A stretch of DNA of 48,569 bases from RUG11272 sp045226335 (GCA_045226335.1 JBGVCH010000077.1:1-48569), one strand, 5' to 3'. Positions 1 through 8,251 are shown, counted from the first letter of the stretch. Made by a program: numbers and translations. Notes: generated by a model from the letters alone, not told the origin.

Positions 1-54
1 GCACCCGGCAGCAGATCTGTCGTGGATCGTAAGCGATTTGGTTTACCCACGCAA

Positions 55-192
55 GCCCTCTCAGGCGCTGCGGCGCCAGCTCCCCCATAGGGGGAGCCGG
101 GGGACTTTGCGTCTGCCGTGATGGGGGTAGTCTGGCGTGGCTTCCCTGCCTCTCCCTCGGGGAGAGGTGCCGCCTTCGGCGGCGGAGAGGGC
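55..192. repeat. MITE-like element with terminal inverted repeats
   Basis: The ends GCCCTCTC (55-62) and GAGAGGGC (185-192) are perfect inverted repeats. Inside each end lie two short palindromes: GGCGCTGCGGCGCC (64-77) and CTCCCCCATAGGGGGAG (80-96) on the left, and CTCTCCCTCGGGGAGAG (150-166) and a GCCGCC-TTC-GGCGGC hairpin (169-183) on the right. The same two-palindrome-per-arm design recurs at 16211-16465. It sits just downstream of the stop of the molybdenum operon and encodes no protein. After it, CATCGGGAGAG occurs twice (about 192-216). The rest of 1-236 shows no gene. Confidence 0.65.
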
Positions 193-236
193 ATCGGGAG
201 AGAACATCGGGAGAGTGCGCTCTGGGTTTGCCGCGC

Positions 237-1142
237 TCACCCCTCCCCGTAGATCTCCTCCTCCGTGACGCATTCCCGCTTGATGCGGCCCACCAGGGCT
301 TCCAGGGCCTGGACCGCGTGGGGGCGGATGTCCGCGCCGATCAGGACGTACATGATGTCGTCGCCCACCTGCAGCACGCCCTCGTTGACCCAGACGCGCA
401 CATAGTACACGCCCTCCATCTCCAGGGCTTCCCGCCGGGCGGCGGCGGCCTTCTCCCGGTCGCAGGAGAAGCGCATGCCGACGACGTGCTTTGCGGTCTC
501 GTCCCCCTGGCGGACCTTCGACCTGGCGGTGGCCCGGACCACGCCGTTGTGGGTCAGGTACATGCCGATCCGGCCGGCGTCGGGATGGGCTTTCGCCTCC
601 CGGAGCCAGGCGCTGATGTCCGGCTTCTCCGCTGCGGGTTCCGCGGGGGGAGCGGCGCAGTCCGCCGAGCCCTCGGAGGCCAGCATTTCCAGGCCGTGGC
701 CCACCGGGTCCAGGATGGCCCCGATGTTCTCCGCGGCGGCCCTGGGGCTGCCGGGGAGGTTGACGATGAGGGTGCGGCCCCGGATGCCCGCCACGCCCCG
801 GGACAGGCAGCCCCTGGGGGTGATTTTCATGCTGGCGGCCCGCATGGCCTCCGCCAGGCCGGGGGTTTCCCGCCGGATGACCGCCAGGGTGGCCTCGGGG
901 GTCACGTCCCGCGGGGAGAAACCCGTGCCGCCGGTGGTCAGCACCAGGCTGACCCGCAGCTCGTCGCAGCAGCGGATCAGCGCGTCCCGGATCTGGTCCT
1001 CCTCGTCGGGGATGATCTCTGTGTGGCGGACGTCATAGCCCGCTTTTTGTAGCAGCTCGCACAGGACGGGGCCGCTGCGGTCCTCCCGCTCGCCCCGGGA
1101 ACCCTTGTCGCTGATGGTCAGCACCGCCGCCGTGAAGGTCAT
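237..1142 (-). CDS. MogA-MoaE fusion, molybdenum cofactor biosynthesis
   Basis: This 301-residue protein joins two cofactor enzymes. Residues 1-155 are MogA/MoaB-like (molybdopterin adenylyltransferase), with TTGGTG at 69-74 and LPGSP at 129-133. A low-complexity Ala/Pro/Glu linker spans about 156-175. Residues 176-301 resemble MoaE, the catalytic subunit of molybdopterin synthase, including the ADIRPHAVQALEALVGRIK region with a conserved Lys near 288. MoaE and MogA act at successive steps (dithiolene formation, then adenylation). The start overlaps the upstream stop as ATGA. It is the last gene of the operon. No MoaD, the small sulphur-carrier partner of MoaE, is visible in the window. The MogA half is firmer than the MoaE half. 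Confidence 0.82.
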   Translation of the reverse strand: MTFTAAVLTISDKGSRGEREDRSGPVLCELLQKAGYDVRHTEIIPDEEDQIRDALIRCCDELRVSLVLTTGGTGFSPRDVTPEATLAVIRRETPGLAEAMRAASMKITPRGCLSRGVAGIRGRTLIVNLPGSPRAAAENIGAILDPVGHGLEMLASEGSADCAAPPAEPAAEKPDISAWLREAKAHPDAGRIGMYLTHNGVVRATARSKVRQGDETAKHVVGMRFSCDREKAAAARREALEMEGVYYVRVWVNEGVLQVGDDIMYVLIGADIRPHAVQALEALVGRIKRECVTEEEIYGEG

Positions 1143-2125
1143 TCCGCCTCATCCTCCCTCGTGAAATCTCCGTGGACGCCGCCGCTTTTGCGGAGGAGCC
1201 GCAGGTCGGCGATCACCATGTCCCTCTGGACCGCCTTGCACATATCGTAGACCGTCAGCGCGGCGACGGAGGCCGCCGTCAGGGCTTCCATCTCCACCCC
1301 GGTGCGGCCGTCGCAGGACACCGTGGCCTCGATCTCCACGCTCTTTTTCGCTTCGCACAGGGTGAGTTTCAGGTCGATGCCGCTCAGGGCGATGGGGTGG
1401 CACATGGGGATCAGGTCCGGGGTCCGCTTGGCCCCCATGATCCCGGCGATCTGGGCCACCGTCAGCACGTCGCCCTTCTTCACGCCGCCGGAGCGGATCA
1501 GGCTGAAGGTGGCTTCGTTCACCAGCACCCGGGCCGCGGCCGTGGCGGTGCGCCGGGTGACGCCCTTCTCGCCCACGTCCACCATCCGGGCGCGGCCTTC
1601 GTCGTTGAAGTGGGTGAAATCCGCCGTCTGCGCTTCGCTCATCTCGGTCATCTTCCTTGTCACAAAGTCTGCCAGGGCCTCCGTGTCCCCGAAGCCGAAG
1701 CGGGGGATCCCCGACGGCACGTCCGTGCGATCCGTCACCAGGGCGATGTAGGTCTCCGGCGGCGCGGGGAAATCCAGGCCCGCGGCGGTCCGGCTCAGGC
1801 CGATCCGGGGGATGGGGGCGTCCTTGAAGCCCTCCACCAGGATCAGGTCCGCGTCTTTCACGTTTTTCAGGAGTTCCGCCAGAGAGGCGGTTTTTTGCAT
1901 GACAGCGGCCGTTTTCGTCGGAGAAGAGAGAAGGACCGTGACCGCGCCGGCCCGGGTGTAGCGCCGGCTGTCCTTGCCCTCCCGGTCGATCTCGAAGTCG
2001 TGGCCGTCGTGTTTGATCACCGCCACCCGGAGCCCGCGGCCGGTGAGGCACCGCACCAGGGCCTCCATCACCGTGGTCTTTCCCGTGCCGGACCAGGCGG
2101 CAAAGCCGATTGCCGGAATCGCCAT
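1139..2125 (-). CDS. MobB-MoaC fusion protein
   Basis: The protein has 328 residues. Residues 1-160 are MobB-like, a GTP-binding adaptor for molybdopterin-guanine dinucleotide formation, with a P-loop around SGTGKTT (12-18) and LILVEGFKD (95-102). From about 168 it becomes MoaC, cyclic pyranopterin monophosphate synthase, with HFNDEGRARMVDVG (172-185), MCHP (241-244) and DMCKAV (294-299). MoaC works directly with MoaA, whose gene ends 4 bp upstream. The reading frame runs continuously through the junction; an internal Met at about 160-162 could in principle start a free MoaC. MobB is usually paired with MobA, which is not in the window. Confidence 0.88.
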   Translation of the reverse strand: MAIPAIGFAAWSGTGKTTVMEALVRCLTGRGLRVAVIKHDGHDFEIDREGKDSRRYTRAGAVTVLLSSPTKTAAVMQKTASLAELLKNVKDADLILVEGFKDAPIPRIGLSRTAAGLDFPAPPETYIALVTDRTDVPSGIPRFGFGDTEALADFVTRKMTEMSEAQTADFTHFNDEGRARMVDVGEKGVTRRTATAAARVLVNEATFSLIRSGGVKKGDVLTVAQIAGIMGAKRTPDLIPMCHPIALSGIDLKLTLCEAKKSVEIEATVSCDGRTGVEMEALTAASVAALTVYDMCKAVQRDMVIADLRLLRKSGGVHGDFTREDEAE

Positions 2126-2128
2126 GGC

Positions 2129-3079
2129 TCACCCTCCGATCTGGTTCATCTGCCGGGCCGCCGCGCTGGGGCTGCCGACGCCCAGGTCCCCGTGGCACCG
2201 GGGCTTTTCGTAGATCACCCGGGCCATGACGTCTTTCATCTCCTGCAGGGAGAGGCCTTTGACGGACTGTTCCTGCGCCGCGTGGAGGCATGGCTTGAGG
2301 TGGCCGTCCGCAGTGAGGCGGATCCGGTTGCAGGCGGCGCAGAAGTGCCGGCTCACCGGGCTGATGAGGCCCACCCGCCCCGGCGCGCCGGGGAAGCGGT
2401 ACAGCCGCGCCACGCCGTCGGTTTTCTCGGGCTGAAGGAAAGGCAGGGCCTCCAGCACCCGGTCCGCGCTGATGTAGCACGCCGGGCCGAAGACCTCGCC
2501 GCCGGGCATGGGCATCAGCTCGATGAAGCGCACGTCCACCGGGCTCTCCCGGGTGATGGCGGCCAGGGCGCCGATCTCGTCGTCGTTGAAGCCGCCTATC
2601 AGCACCGCGTTGATCTTTACCCGGTCAAAGCCCGCCTTCATGGCGGCGCTCAGCCCGGCCAGGGCCCGGTGCAGGGAGCCGCCCCGGGTGATGGCGGCGT
2701 ACTTCCCCGGATCCAGGGTGTCCAGACTCAGGTTGATCCGGCGGACACCGGCCTCCCGCAGGCCCTCCGCCATCTCCGGCAGCAGCACGCCGTTGGTGGT
2801 GAGGCAGACCTCCGCGATCCCCGGCACCCGGGCGGCCCGGCGGCAGATGGACAGGATGTTCCGCTTCACCAGGGGTTCGCCGCCGGTGATCCGCAGCTTC
2901 GTGATGCCCAGGGCGGCCGCGGCTTCCACCGCCGCGATCATCTCGTCCTCGGTGAGCATGTCCTCGTGGCGGCGGATGACCACGCCCTCCTCCGGCATGC
3001 AGTAGCGGCAGCGCAGGTTGCACCGGTCCGTCACCGAGAGCCGCAGGTAGGTGATGTCCCTTCCGTACTGATCGATCAT
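2129..3079 (-). CDS. moaA: GTP 3',8-cyclase MoaA (radical SAM)
   Basis: This first enzyme of molybdenum cofactor synthesis converts GTP to 3',8-cyclo-dihydro-GTP, which MoaC then rearranges. The radical SAM cluster motif is C20-x3-C24-x2-C27, with GGEP at 66-69. The C-terminal second cluster is C247, C250 and C264. The protein ends in the Gly-Gly dipeptide typical of MoaA (315-316). Its 316 residues are close to the usual 320-330. The ATG at 3079 has a purine-rich GGAAGG site and follows the upstream stop by 4 bp, so it is translated within the same operon. Confidence 0.96.
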   Translation of the reverse strand: MIDQYGRDITYLRLSVTDRCNLRCRYCMPEEGVVIRRHEDMLTEDEMIAAVEAAAALGITKLRITGGEPLVKRNILSICRRAARVPGIAEVCLTTNGVLLPEMAEGLREAGVRRINLSLDTLDPGKYAAITRGGSLHRALAGLSAAMKAGFDRVKINAVLIGGFNDDEIGALAAITRESPVDVRFIELMPMPGGEVFGPACYISADRVLEALPFLQPEKTDGVARLYRFPGAPGRVGLISPVSRHFCAACNRIRLTADGHLKPCLHAAQEQSVKGLSLQEMKDVMARVIYEKPRCHGDLGVGSPSAAARQMNQIGG

Positions 3080-3083
3080 GGCT

Positions 3084-4100
3084 TCAATACCTTCCGAAAG
3101 TGCAGTTGGGGAAGTGGCAGGCGGCGCATTTCTGGCACAGGCCGCCGTCCGCCAGGCGGATCAGGTCGTCCTTCGTGACCCGCTCCCCGGCGAAAACGGC
3201 GGGCAGCAGCACGTCGAAGACGGTGGTGGGGAGGCTGATGGCCGCGCCGGGGACGCCCATGACCGGGATGTCCCCCAGGTAGGCCATGAGGGTCATGTTG
3301 CCGGGCTGGGAGGGGACGCCGTGGCTGACGATCTCCGCCCCCAGCCGGCGGATGGCCGTGGGGGTCAGGTCATCCGGGTCCACCGACATGCCGCCGGTAA
3401 AGATCAGGAAGTCCGCCCCCAAGTCCAGCGCCTGCCGGGCCTCGGACACGATCATGTCCAGGTCGTCGTCGCAGACGGCCGCGTGGATGATCTCCCCGGG
3501 ATACCGCGCCAGCTTGGCCCGGACCACCGGCTCGAACTTGTCCCTGATCCGGCCGGAATAGACCTCGGAGCCGGTGATGATGACGCCGGTCTTTCTTGCT
3601 TTGTACGGCTTCAGGTCCAGGAGCTTTTTGCCGGCGCACAGGGCCTCGGCCTCCAGGATCTGCCTTTCCTGCGTCACCAGGGGCACGATGCGCATGGAGG
3701 CCAGGCTCATGCCGGCCTCCGCCGGGTAGTGGTCCGGCAGGGTGGCGACGGTGATGTCCCCGATGCGGTTGACCGCCTCCAGCATGGCGGTGTCCACCCG
3801 GAACAGGCCGCGCTCCTCCGCGATCAGCAGCACCTTGCCCTCCGAGGGGCCGGTGTAGTGCGCGCCCTCCACCGGGGCCATGGCCGCCAGCCGCAGGGCG
3901 CAGTCCTCCTCATGGAGCTCCCCGGCGTTTTCCTCCCAGATGAACACGGTCTTCTTGCCGATGTTCAACAGCTCCTCCACGTCCTCCGGCCGGATCACAT
4001 GCCCCCGGCGGAAGGCGGGCCCTTTGAAGCCGTCCACCATTTTGGTGATGTCGTGGCACAGGGTCATGCCCACGGCGTCTTCCACACGAATCTTTTTCAC
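3084..4100 (-). CDS. Molybdopterin-binding domain protein with Cys-rich tail
   Basis: The 338-residue protein has a MoeA/MogA-type molybdopterin-binding domain in its second half, with ITGSEVYSGRI near 175-186 and FTGGMSVDPDD near 235-245. The N-terminal half has features of a MoeA-related accessory domain. The C-terminus carries four Cys within about 15 residues (CQKCAACHFPNCTF), suggesting a small metal or Fe-S site. Clostridial cofactor operons often carry such a protein beside true MoeA; its exact step is not known to me. The start is GTG at 4100, overlapping the moeA stop as GTGA, with AAAGGA 8 nt upstream. It could be a metal-insertion or cofactor-storage protein. Confidence 0.8.
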   Translation of the reverse strand: MKKIRVEDAVGMTLCHDITKMVDGFKGPAFRRGHVIRPEDVEELLNIGKKTVFIWEENAGELHEEDCALRLAAMAPVEGAHYTGPSEGKVLLIAEERGLFRVDTAMLEAVNRIGDITVATLPDHYPAEAGMSLASMRIVPLVTQERQILEAEALCAGKKLLDLKPYKARKTGVIITGSEVYSGRIRDKFEPVVRAKLARYPGEIIHAAVCDDDLDMIVSEARQALDLGADFLIFTGGMSVDPDDLTPTAIRRLGAEIVSHGVPSQPGNMTLMAYLGDIPVMGVPGAAISLPTTVFDVLLPAVFAGERVTKDDLIRLADGGLCQKCAACHFPNCTFGRY

Positions 4101-5317
4101 AGCAGGAATCCTTTCAGCACGGTCCCGGCTTCCAGCCTGCCGCTTCCGGCGGGCACCAGGGCCATCACGTCGCAGCCGATGCTGCTGGAGAGCACCACGT
4201 TTCCCTGATCCGGCGGCAGCAGCATGGCGGCGGTGCCGTCGGAGAGGTCCAGCCGCCCCCGGAGGAACCGGTCCGCCGGGCTTTTCTTGCCGAAACCGTT
4301 TTTCAGGGTCAGGGGAATCTCCCGGGGGACGGGCTCCCGGTGTCCTGCCAGCTTCCTCAGCGCCGGCAGGGCGAGGACGAAGAAGTTGGTCAGGGAGGAG
4401 GCCGGGTTGCCGGAGAGGGCGCAGACGGGCTTGCCCGCCAGCAGGCCGTAGGCGCAGGCCATGCCCGGCTTGATGGCGGCCCCCCGGAAGAGGAGCTCGC
4501 AGCCCGCGGCCTCCATGGCGGCGGGGGTCAGGTCGCAGTCCCCGACGGAGACGCCGCCGGTCAGCACCAGGGCGTCACAGGCTTCCGCCCCCTGCCGGAT
4601 CAGGGCCGCGATGCGCGCCGTGTCATCCCCGGCCAGCCCCAGCCACACGGGGACCATCCCCGCCCGGGCCAGGGCCGCGGTCAGGGTGTAGCGGTTGGCG
4701 TTGCGGATCTTGCCGGGCTCGGCGGGGGCTTCCGCCTCCGTCACCTCGTCGCCGGTGGAGATGAGCCCCACCCTCACGCCGCGGAAAATCCGGGGCTTCG
4801 CCATTCCCTGGGCCGCCAGGGTACCCGCGGTGCCGGCGTCGATCACGTCCCCGGCCCGGGCCAGGACGGCGCCCTTCCGCACGTCCTCCCCGGTTTTCAC
4901 CACGTTTTCTCCGGGCCTGAAGGCGGAAAACAGCGTCACTTCGGTGTCCGTGAAGCGGGTCTTCTCGAACATGCAGACCGCGTCCGCGCCTTCCGGGACA
5001 GGCGCGCCGGTGAGGACCTTCGCCGCGGTGCCGGGCAGCACCGGCTTTGCCGGCACCTGACCGGCGGGGATCACCTCGGTGACGGTCAGGGTCACGGGGG
5101 CTTCGCTGGAGGCCTCTGCCGTGTCCGCGGCCCGGAAGGCATAGCCGTCGTAGGGGGAGCGGTCGTAGGGCGGGATGTCCTCCGCGGCGATCAGGTCTTC
5201 CGCCAGGACGCGGCCGGCGCTCTCCGCCAGGGGAACCGCCTCCGCGCCGACGGGGGTCACGCGGGACAGCAGCAGGTCGCGGGCTGTCCGGAAATCCGGG
5301 TTGGTGAGCATTTTCAT
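4097..5317 (-). CDS. moeA: Molybdopterin molybdenumtransferase MoeA
   Basis: MoeA inserts molybdate (or tungstate) into adenylated molybdopterin. The protein has 406 residues, matching the family's usual 400-410. It shows the PPYDRSPYDGYAFR motif near 49-62, LTGAPVPEGAD near 107-117, VGLISTGDEV and VLTGGVSVGD in the MPT-binding domain, and ALSGNPASS near 305. I chose the ATG at 5317, whose first base is the last base of the modC stop (TGATG), with AAGG just upstream. A longer frame upstream runs into modC and is not needed. ATG at 5311 is a close alternative. Confidence 0.94.
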   Translation of the reverse strand: MKMLTNPDFRTARDLLLSRVTPVGAEAVPLAESAGRVLAEDLIAAEDIPPYDRSPYDGYAFRAADTAEASSEAPVTLTVTEVIPAGQVPAKPVLPGTAAKVLTGAPVPEGADAVCMFEKTRFTDTEVTLFSAFRPGENVVKTGEDVRKGAVLARAGDVIDAGTAGTLAAQGMAKPRIFRGVRVGLISTGDEVTEAEAPAEPGKIRNANRYTLTAALARAGMVPVWLGLAGDDTARIAALIRQGAEACDALVLTGGVSVGDCDLTPAAMEAAGCELLFRGAAIKPGMACAYGLLAGKPVCALSGNPASSLTNFFVLALPALRKLAGHREPVPREIPLTLKNGFGKKSPADRFLRGRLDLSDGTAAMLLPPDQGNVVLSSSIGCDVMALVPAGSGRLEAGTVLKGFLL

Positions 5318-6354
5318 CACGCCTTCAGCAGCAGGATTTTGTCTTCGGGGATGCAGATGCGGACCCGGTCGGCGGCCAGATCGCGCCACGCGGCCTTGTC
5401 CAGCTCCCAGCCGATGGGGTCCGGGCCGCCGGCGCCCTCCGGCCGCAGCATCACGGTGTATGAGAAGGGGTTCTCGATGACCTCCTCCACCCGGCAGTCG
5501 AACACGTTGACCGCGTCCTTCTTTTTGGCGGGGCGGATGTCGTGCATGCGGATGCCGACGCAGGCCGCGGCGGGATCCGGCACCGTGAGACGGATGCCGT
5601 AGCTCTCTGCGAACACCTGCCCGTCTCCCGCCGGCCGGGCGGGGGAGACGTTCTTGCAGCCGGTGAGCACCGCGCCGGCCCGGGTCTGCGGATCGCCGAA
5701 GACCTCGTGCCGCTCGCCCACGGTCTCGATCTGCCCGTCCCGCATCACGGCGATGCGGTTGCTGAGCCGGAACACCTCGTCCCGGTTGTGGGACACCAGC
5801 AGCACCGGCTTGCCGAAGTCCCGGATCACGCCGCGCACCTCCCGCTCCATCCGGAAGCGCAGGTGGCTGTCCAGGGCGGAGAAGGGCTCGTCCAGCAGCA
5901 GGATGTCCGGGTCGTTCACCAGGATCCGGGCCAGGGCCACCCGCTGCTGCTGGCCGCCGGAGAGCTGCCGGGGCTTCTTGTCCTCCTGCCCCTCCAGCTG
6001 CATCTGCCGGATCATGGCGGTGACGGCCTCCGCCCGGCCGGCTTTCTCCCGGACGCCGCAGGCGATGTTCTGCCGGACCGTCATGTTGGGGAACAGCGCG
6101 TACTGCTGAAAGAGGAAGCCCGTGCGGCGCTGCTGGGGCGGCAGACTGATGTGCCGCTCACTGTCGAAGAGGGTGCGGCCGTCCAGCACGATGCGGCCCC
6201 GGTCCGGGCGCTCGATGCCCGCGATGCACTTGAGGGTCATGCTCTTGCCGCAGCCGGAGGCTCCCAGCAGGGCCGTCACGCCGTTTTCCGCCTCAAAGGA
6301 GACTTTCAGGTGAAACCGGCCCAGGGTTTTCTCAATATCCACCTGCAGCGCCAC
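5317..6354 (-). CDS. modC: Molybdate ABC transporter ATP-binding protein ModC
   Basis: This is the ATPase of the molybdate importer. Walker A is GASGCGKS (31-38), the signature LSGGQQQ is at 131-137, Walker B ILLLDEPF is at 151-158, and the switch His is in LLVSHN (189). Residues from about 230 to 345 form a C-terminal regulatory domain of the TOBE/MOP kind that binds oxyanion in ModC proteins. The start is GTG at 6354, preceded by AGGAGGG at 6 nt spacing. It overlaps the end of modB by 23 nt, which implies translational coupling. Length (345) is typical. Confidence 0.93.
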   Translation of the reverse strand: MALQVDIEKTLGRFHLKVSFEAENGVTALLGASGCGKSMTLKCIAGIERPDRGRIVLDGRTLFDSERHISLPPQQRRTGFLFQQYALFPNMTVRQNIACGVREKAGRAEAVTAMIRQMQLEGQEDKKPRQLSGGQQQRVALARILVNDPDILLLDEPFSALDSHLRFRMEREVRGVIRDFGKPVLLVSHNRDEVFRLSNRIAVMRDGQIETVGERHEVFGDPQTRAGAVLTGCKNVSPARPAGDGQVFAESYGIRLTVPDPAAACVGIRMHDIRPAKKKDAVNVFDCRVEEVIENPFSYTVMLRPEGAGGPDPIGWELDKAAWRDLAADRVRICIPEDKILLLKA

Positions 6355-7027
6355 GGCTGTCCCTCCTTCCCGTCCGCTGCCGGGTTTCCAGCAGGTTCAT
6401 GGCCAGCAGCACCGCCGCGGAGATCCCCAGGTTGATCAGCACCCACTTCAGGGCCAGGGCGTCGTTGCCCGTGGACCAGAGGTTGTAGACCGCGGTAGAG
6501 ATGGTGGCGGTGCGCTTGGGGGTGTAGCCGGCGATCATGTTGGTGGCGCCGTATTCCCCCAGGGCCCGGGCGAAGGCCAGGACGGTCCCGGCCAGGATCC
6601 CCTGGCGGCACGCGGGCATCCGCACCCGCCAGAAGATCCGGTGATTGGACATGCCCAGGGTCCGCCCCGCCTGGGCCAGGGTCTCGTCGAAGCTCTCGAA
6701 GGCGCCCCGGGCCGTGCGGTACATCAGCGGGAAGATCACCACCGTTGTGGCGAAGACCGCGGACCACCAGTTCATGGTGAGCCGCAGGCCGAAGGTGCTC
6801 AGGAACCAGGCTCCCACGGGCCGCCGCGGCCCCAGGAGCCGCAGCAGCAGGTAGCCCACCACCGTGGGGGGCAGCACCAGGGGGATGGTGAGGATCACGT
6901 CCAGGATGCCCTTGACGATCCTCGGACACTTGGAGATCCAGAACGCGAAGAAAATACCCGCGAAGAAGACGATGGCGGAGCTGATGCCGGCGATCCGGAC
7001 GGAGTTCCAGAGCGGGTAAAGGTCCAT
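6332..7027 (-). CDS. modB: Molybdate ABC transporter permease ModB
   Basis: This membrane subunit has 231 residues and about five or six hydrophobic segments (roughly 10-30, 45-62, 88-108, 140-165, 195-212). The EAA-type loop that contacts ModC is seen as AGRTLGMSNHRIFWRVRMP at about 134-152. The family-typical GEYGAT follows near 168. A Lys/Arg-rich tail closes the protein. The ATG at 7027 has GGGAGG upstream. It lies 39 bp after modA and runs into modC. Confidence 0.93.
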   Translation of the reverse strand: MDLYPLWNSVRIAGISSAIVFFAGIFFAFWISKCPRIVKGILDVILTIPLVLPPTVVGYLLLRLLGPRRPVGAWFLSTFGLRLTMNWWSAVFATTVVIFPLMYRTARGAFESFDETLAQAGRTLGMSNHRIFWRVRMPACRQGILAGTVLAFARALGEYGATNMIAGYTPKRTATISTAVYNLWSTGNDALALKWVLINLGISAAVLLAMNLLETRQRTGRRDSRGAAGGY

Positions 7028-7066
7028 GTCGATCCTCCCTTCGCGGGCTTTTCCTTCAGCGCCGCG

Positions 7067-7870
7067 TCACTCGTGCATGGGGGAGAAGCCCACGGACTCG
7101 AAGACGGCGTCCGCCTCCTCACCCACCAGGAAGGCCAGGAAGTCCCGCGCGAGTTCCTCGTCGGCGGCGATGTTCAGCACGGCCGCGGGGTAGATCACCT
7201 GGCCGCACATTTCGGCGGTGGCGGTGTCCACCACGGTGAGCCCCGCGGAGAAGGCGTCGGTGGCGTAGATGATGCCGCAGTCCACGGCGCCCTCATAGAC
7301 CTGGGAGGTGACCACCTTCACGTTGTTGCCGTAGGTCAGGACGCCGCTGTCGGCCAGGGCGGCCTCGTCCAGCCCGTAGAAGGCGAAGATCTTCTGGGTG
7401 TACTGACCCACCGGCACGTCGCTGTTGCCCATGGCCAGCAGGATGCCGCCCGCTTTCAGGGCTTCCGCCAGCTGGTCGAAGGACTCGATGCCCTTGGGGT
7501 TGCCTTCCGGCACGGCCAGGGCCACCTTGTTCTCCAGCAGGTTGATGCGGGTGCCCTGCAGGACGAAGTCCAGGCCCTCCGTGTTGGCCTCGGAGGTAGT
7601 GTCCAGCTGGTTCATCTGCTTGGGGGCCGCGGAGATGAAGAGGTCGCAGGGCGCGCCTTCCGCGATCTGGGTCTTGAGGGTGCCGGAGGAGTCGAAGTTG
7701 AACAGCACTTCCACGTCCGGGTGGAGTTCTGTGTATTTCTCGCCGAGGATGGTCAGGGTTTCCGTCAGGGACGCGGCGGCGAAGACCGTCAGGGTGGTCT
7801 GCTCCGCGAAGGCGGCGCAGCAGGGCAGAAGGAGAGCCAGGGCCAGGATCAGGGTCACGACGCGCTTCAT
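7067..7870 (-). CDS. modA: Molybdate-binding protein ModA
   Basis: This secreted substrate-binding protein has 267 residues. Residues 1-22 are a signal peptide (basic start, Leu-rich core, cleavage near AFA-E); there is no lipobox immediately before the cut, though Cys lies inside the core. The mature start LTVFAAASLTE is the ModA fingerprint, followed by FNFDSSGTLKTQI and GAPCDLFISA. It resembles ModA more than TupA or WtpA, but the chosen anion (Mo or W) cannot be told from sequence alone. I chose the ATG at 7870 because AAAGGAG lies just upstream; the frame extends further 5' but that stretch contains the leader terminator. Confidence 0.93.
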   Translation of the reverse strand: MKRVVTLILALALLLPCCAAFAEQTTLTVFAAASLTETLTILGEKYTELHPDVEVLFNFDSSGTLKTQIAEGAPCDLFISAAPKQMNQLDTTSEANTEGLDFVLQGTRINLLENKVALAVPEGNPKGIESFDQLAEALKAGGILLAMGNSDVPVGQYTQKIFAFYGLDEAALADSGVLTYGNNVKVVTSQVYEGAVDCGIIYATDAFSAGLTVVDTATAEMCGQVIYPAAVLNIAADEELARDFLAFLVGEEADAVFESVGFSPMHE

Positions 7871-7927
7871 GGGGACGCTCCTTTCTCTTGTCCGGAGAGA
7901 CGGCGTTTCCGGCTGAAGGCGGCAACG

Positions 7928-7956
7928 AAAAAACCGCAGCCTGGAAAAGGGCGCGG
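7928..7956 (-). terminator. Intrinsic terminator inside the modA leader
   Basis: Read on the minus strand, CCGC-GCC pairs with GGC-(T)-GCGG around an 8-nt loop, and six T residues follow directly (7933-7928). It lies between the mod promoter and the modA ribosome site, so it would stop transcription before modA unless an alternative fold prevents it. This is the layout of an attenuator or riboswitch expression platform. Confidence 0.75.
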
Positions 7957-8109
7957 ACAGAAAGAACGGGGCCCAATGGAGCGATCCCCGAAAAATCTGT
8001 CTCCTTTTCAAACATGGAAGGCTGTGCCGTTTCCCGCCCAACCCTTTGCCGATCTCTCAGCACGGCCCGGGTCCCGTGGCGTGCGCGACAGGGACAGGGG
8101 CTCGAAGAC
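7957..8109 (-). promoter_or_regulatory. Structured 5' leader of the mod operon, unassigned
   Basis: About 150 nt of transcribed leader lie between the promoter and the terminator. The leader can fold: CUGUC-CC (8097-8091) pairs with GG-A-GACAG (8004-7997) to enclose an ~80-nt domain. Within it, TGCTGA and TCGGCA close a GAGA tetraloop, and CACGG pairs with CCGTG. It lacks the conserved pieces of the Moco riboswitch (no GUCA...UGAC-AAUG, no UUGCC). I see no gene in 7871-8251; the possible reading frame across it runs through the terminator. The ligand, if any, is unknown; molybdate, tungstate or the cofactor are natural guesses. Confidence 0.55.
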
Positions 8110-8115
8110 ACCCTC

Positions 8116-8144
8116 ATTGTACCGGTTTTGCCAGGCCGTGTCAA
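8116..8144 (-). promoter_or_regulatory. Sigma-A promoter of the mod/moa operon
   Basis: Minus-strand TTGACA (8144-8139), a 17-bp spacer, then TACAAT (8121-8116). This is near-consensus and should start transcription close to 8109. It is back to back with the tat promoter 52 bp away. Confidence 0.85.
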
Positions 8145-8196
8145 TGGACGATCTGGCAAACGTGGCCGCAAAGAAGTGAAAATATCCGTCCCTGTC

Positions 8197-8225
8197 TTGC
8201 AATCGGCGGCGCGATGGCCTATAAT
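8197..8225 (+). promoter_or_regulatory. Sigma-A promoter of the tat operon
   Basis: TTGCAA (8197-8202), 17 bp, TATAAT (8220-8225). It is followed within 12 bp by the AGGAGG site of the first tat gene, so the leader is very short. Confidence 0.85.
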
Positions 8226-8251
8226 GGGGGTGAGAATAGGAGGGGCCGCGA

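Noticed and set aside
1172..3178. Long plus-strand frame of 668 codons opposite mobB/moaC and moaA
   Set aside because: It is a high-GC shadow: the minus strand holds complete motif-bearing enzymes, and the plus frame has no ribosome site or recognisable fold.
7957..8109. mod leader as a known Moco riboswitch
   Set aside because: The GUCA, UGAC-AAUG and UUGCC blocks are absent, so it was left unassigned.
7293..8171. Upstream frame through the modA leader
   Set aside because: It crosses the promoter and the intrinsic terminator; modA with its own AAAGGAG site explains the region.
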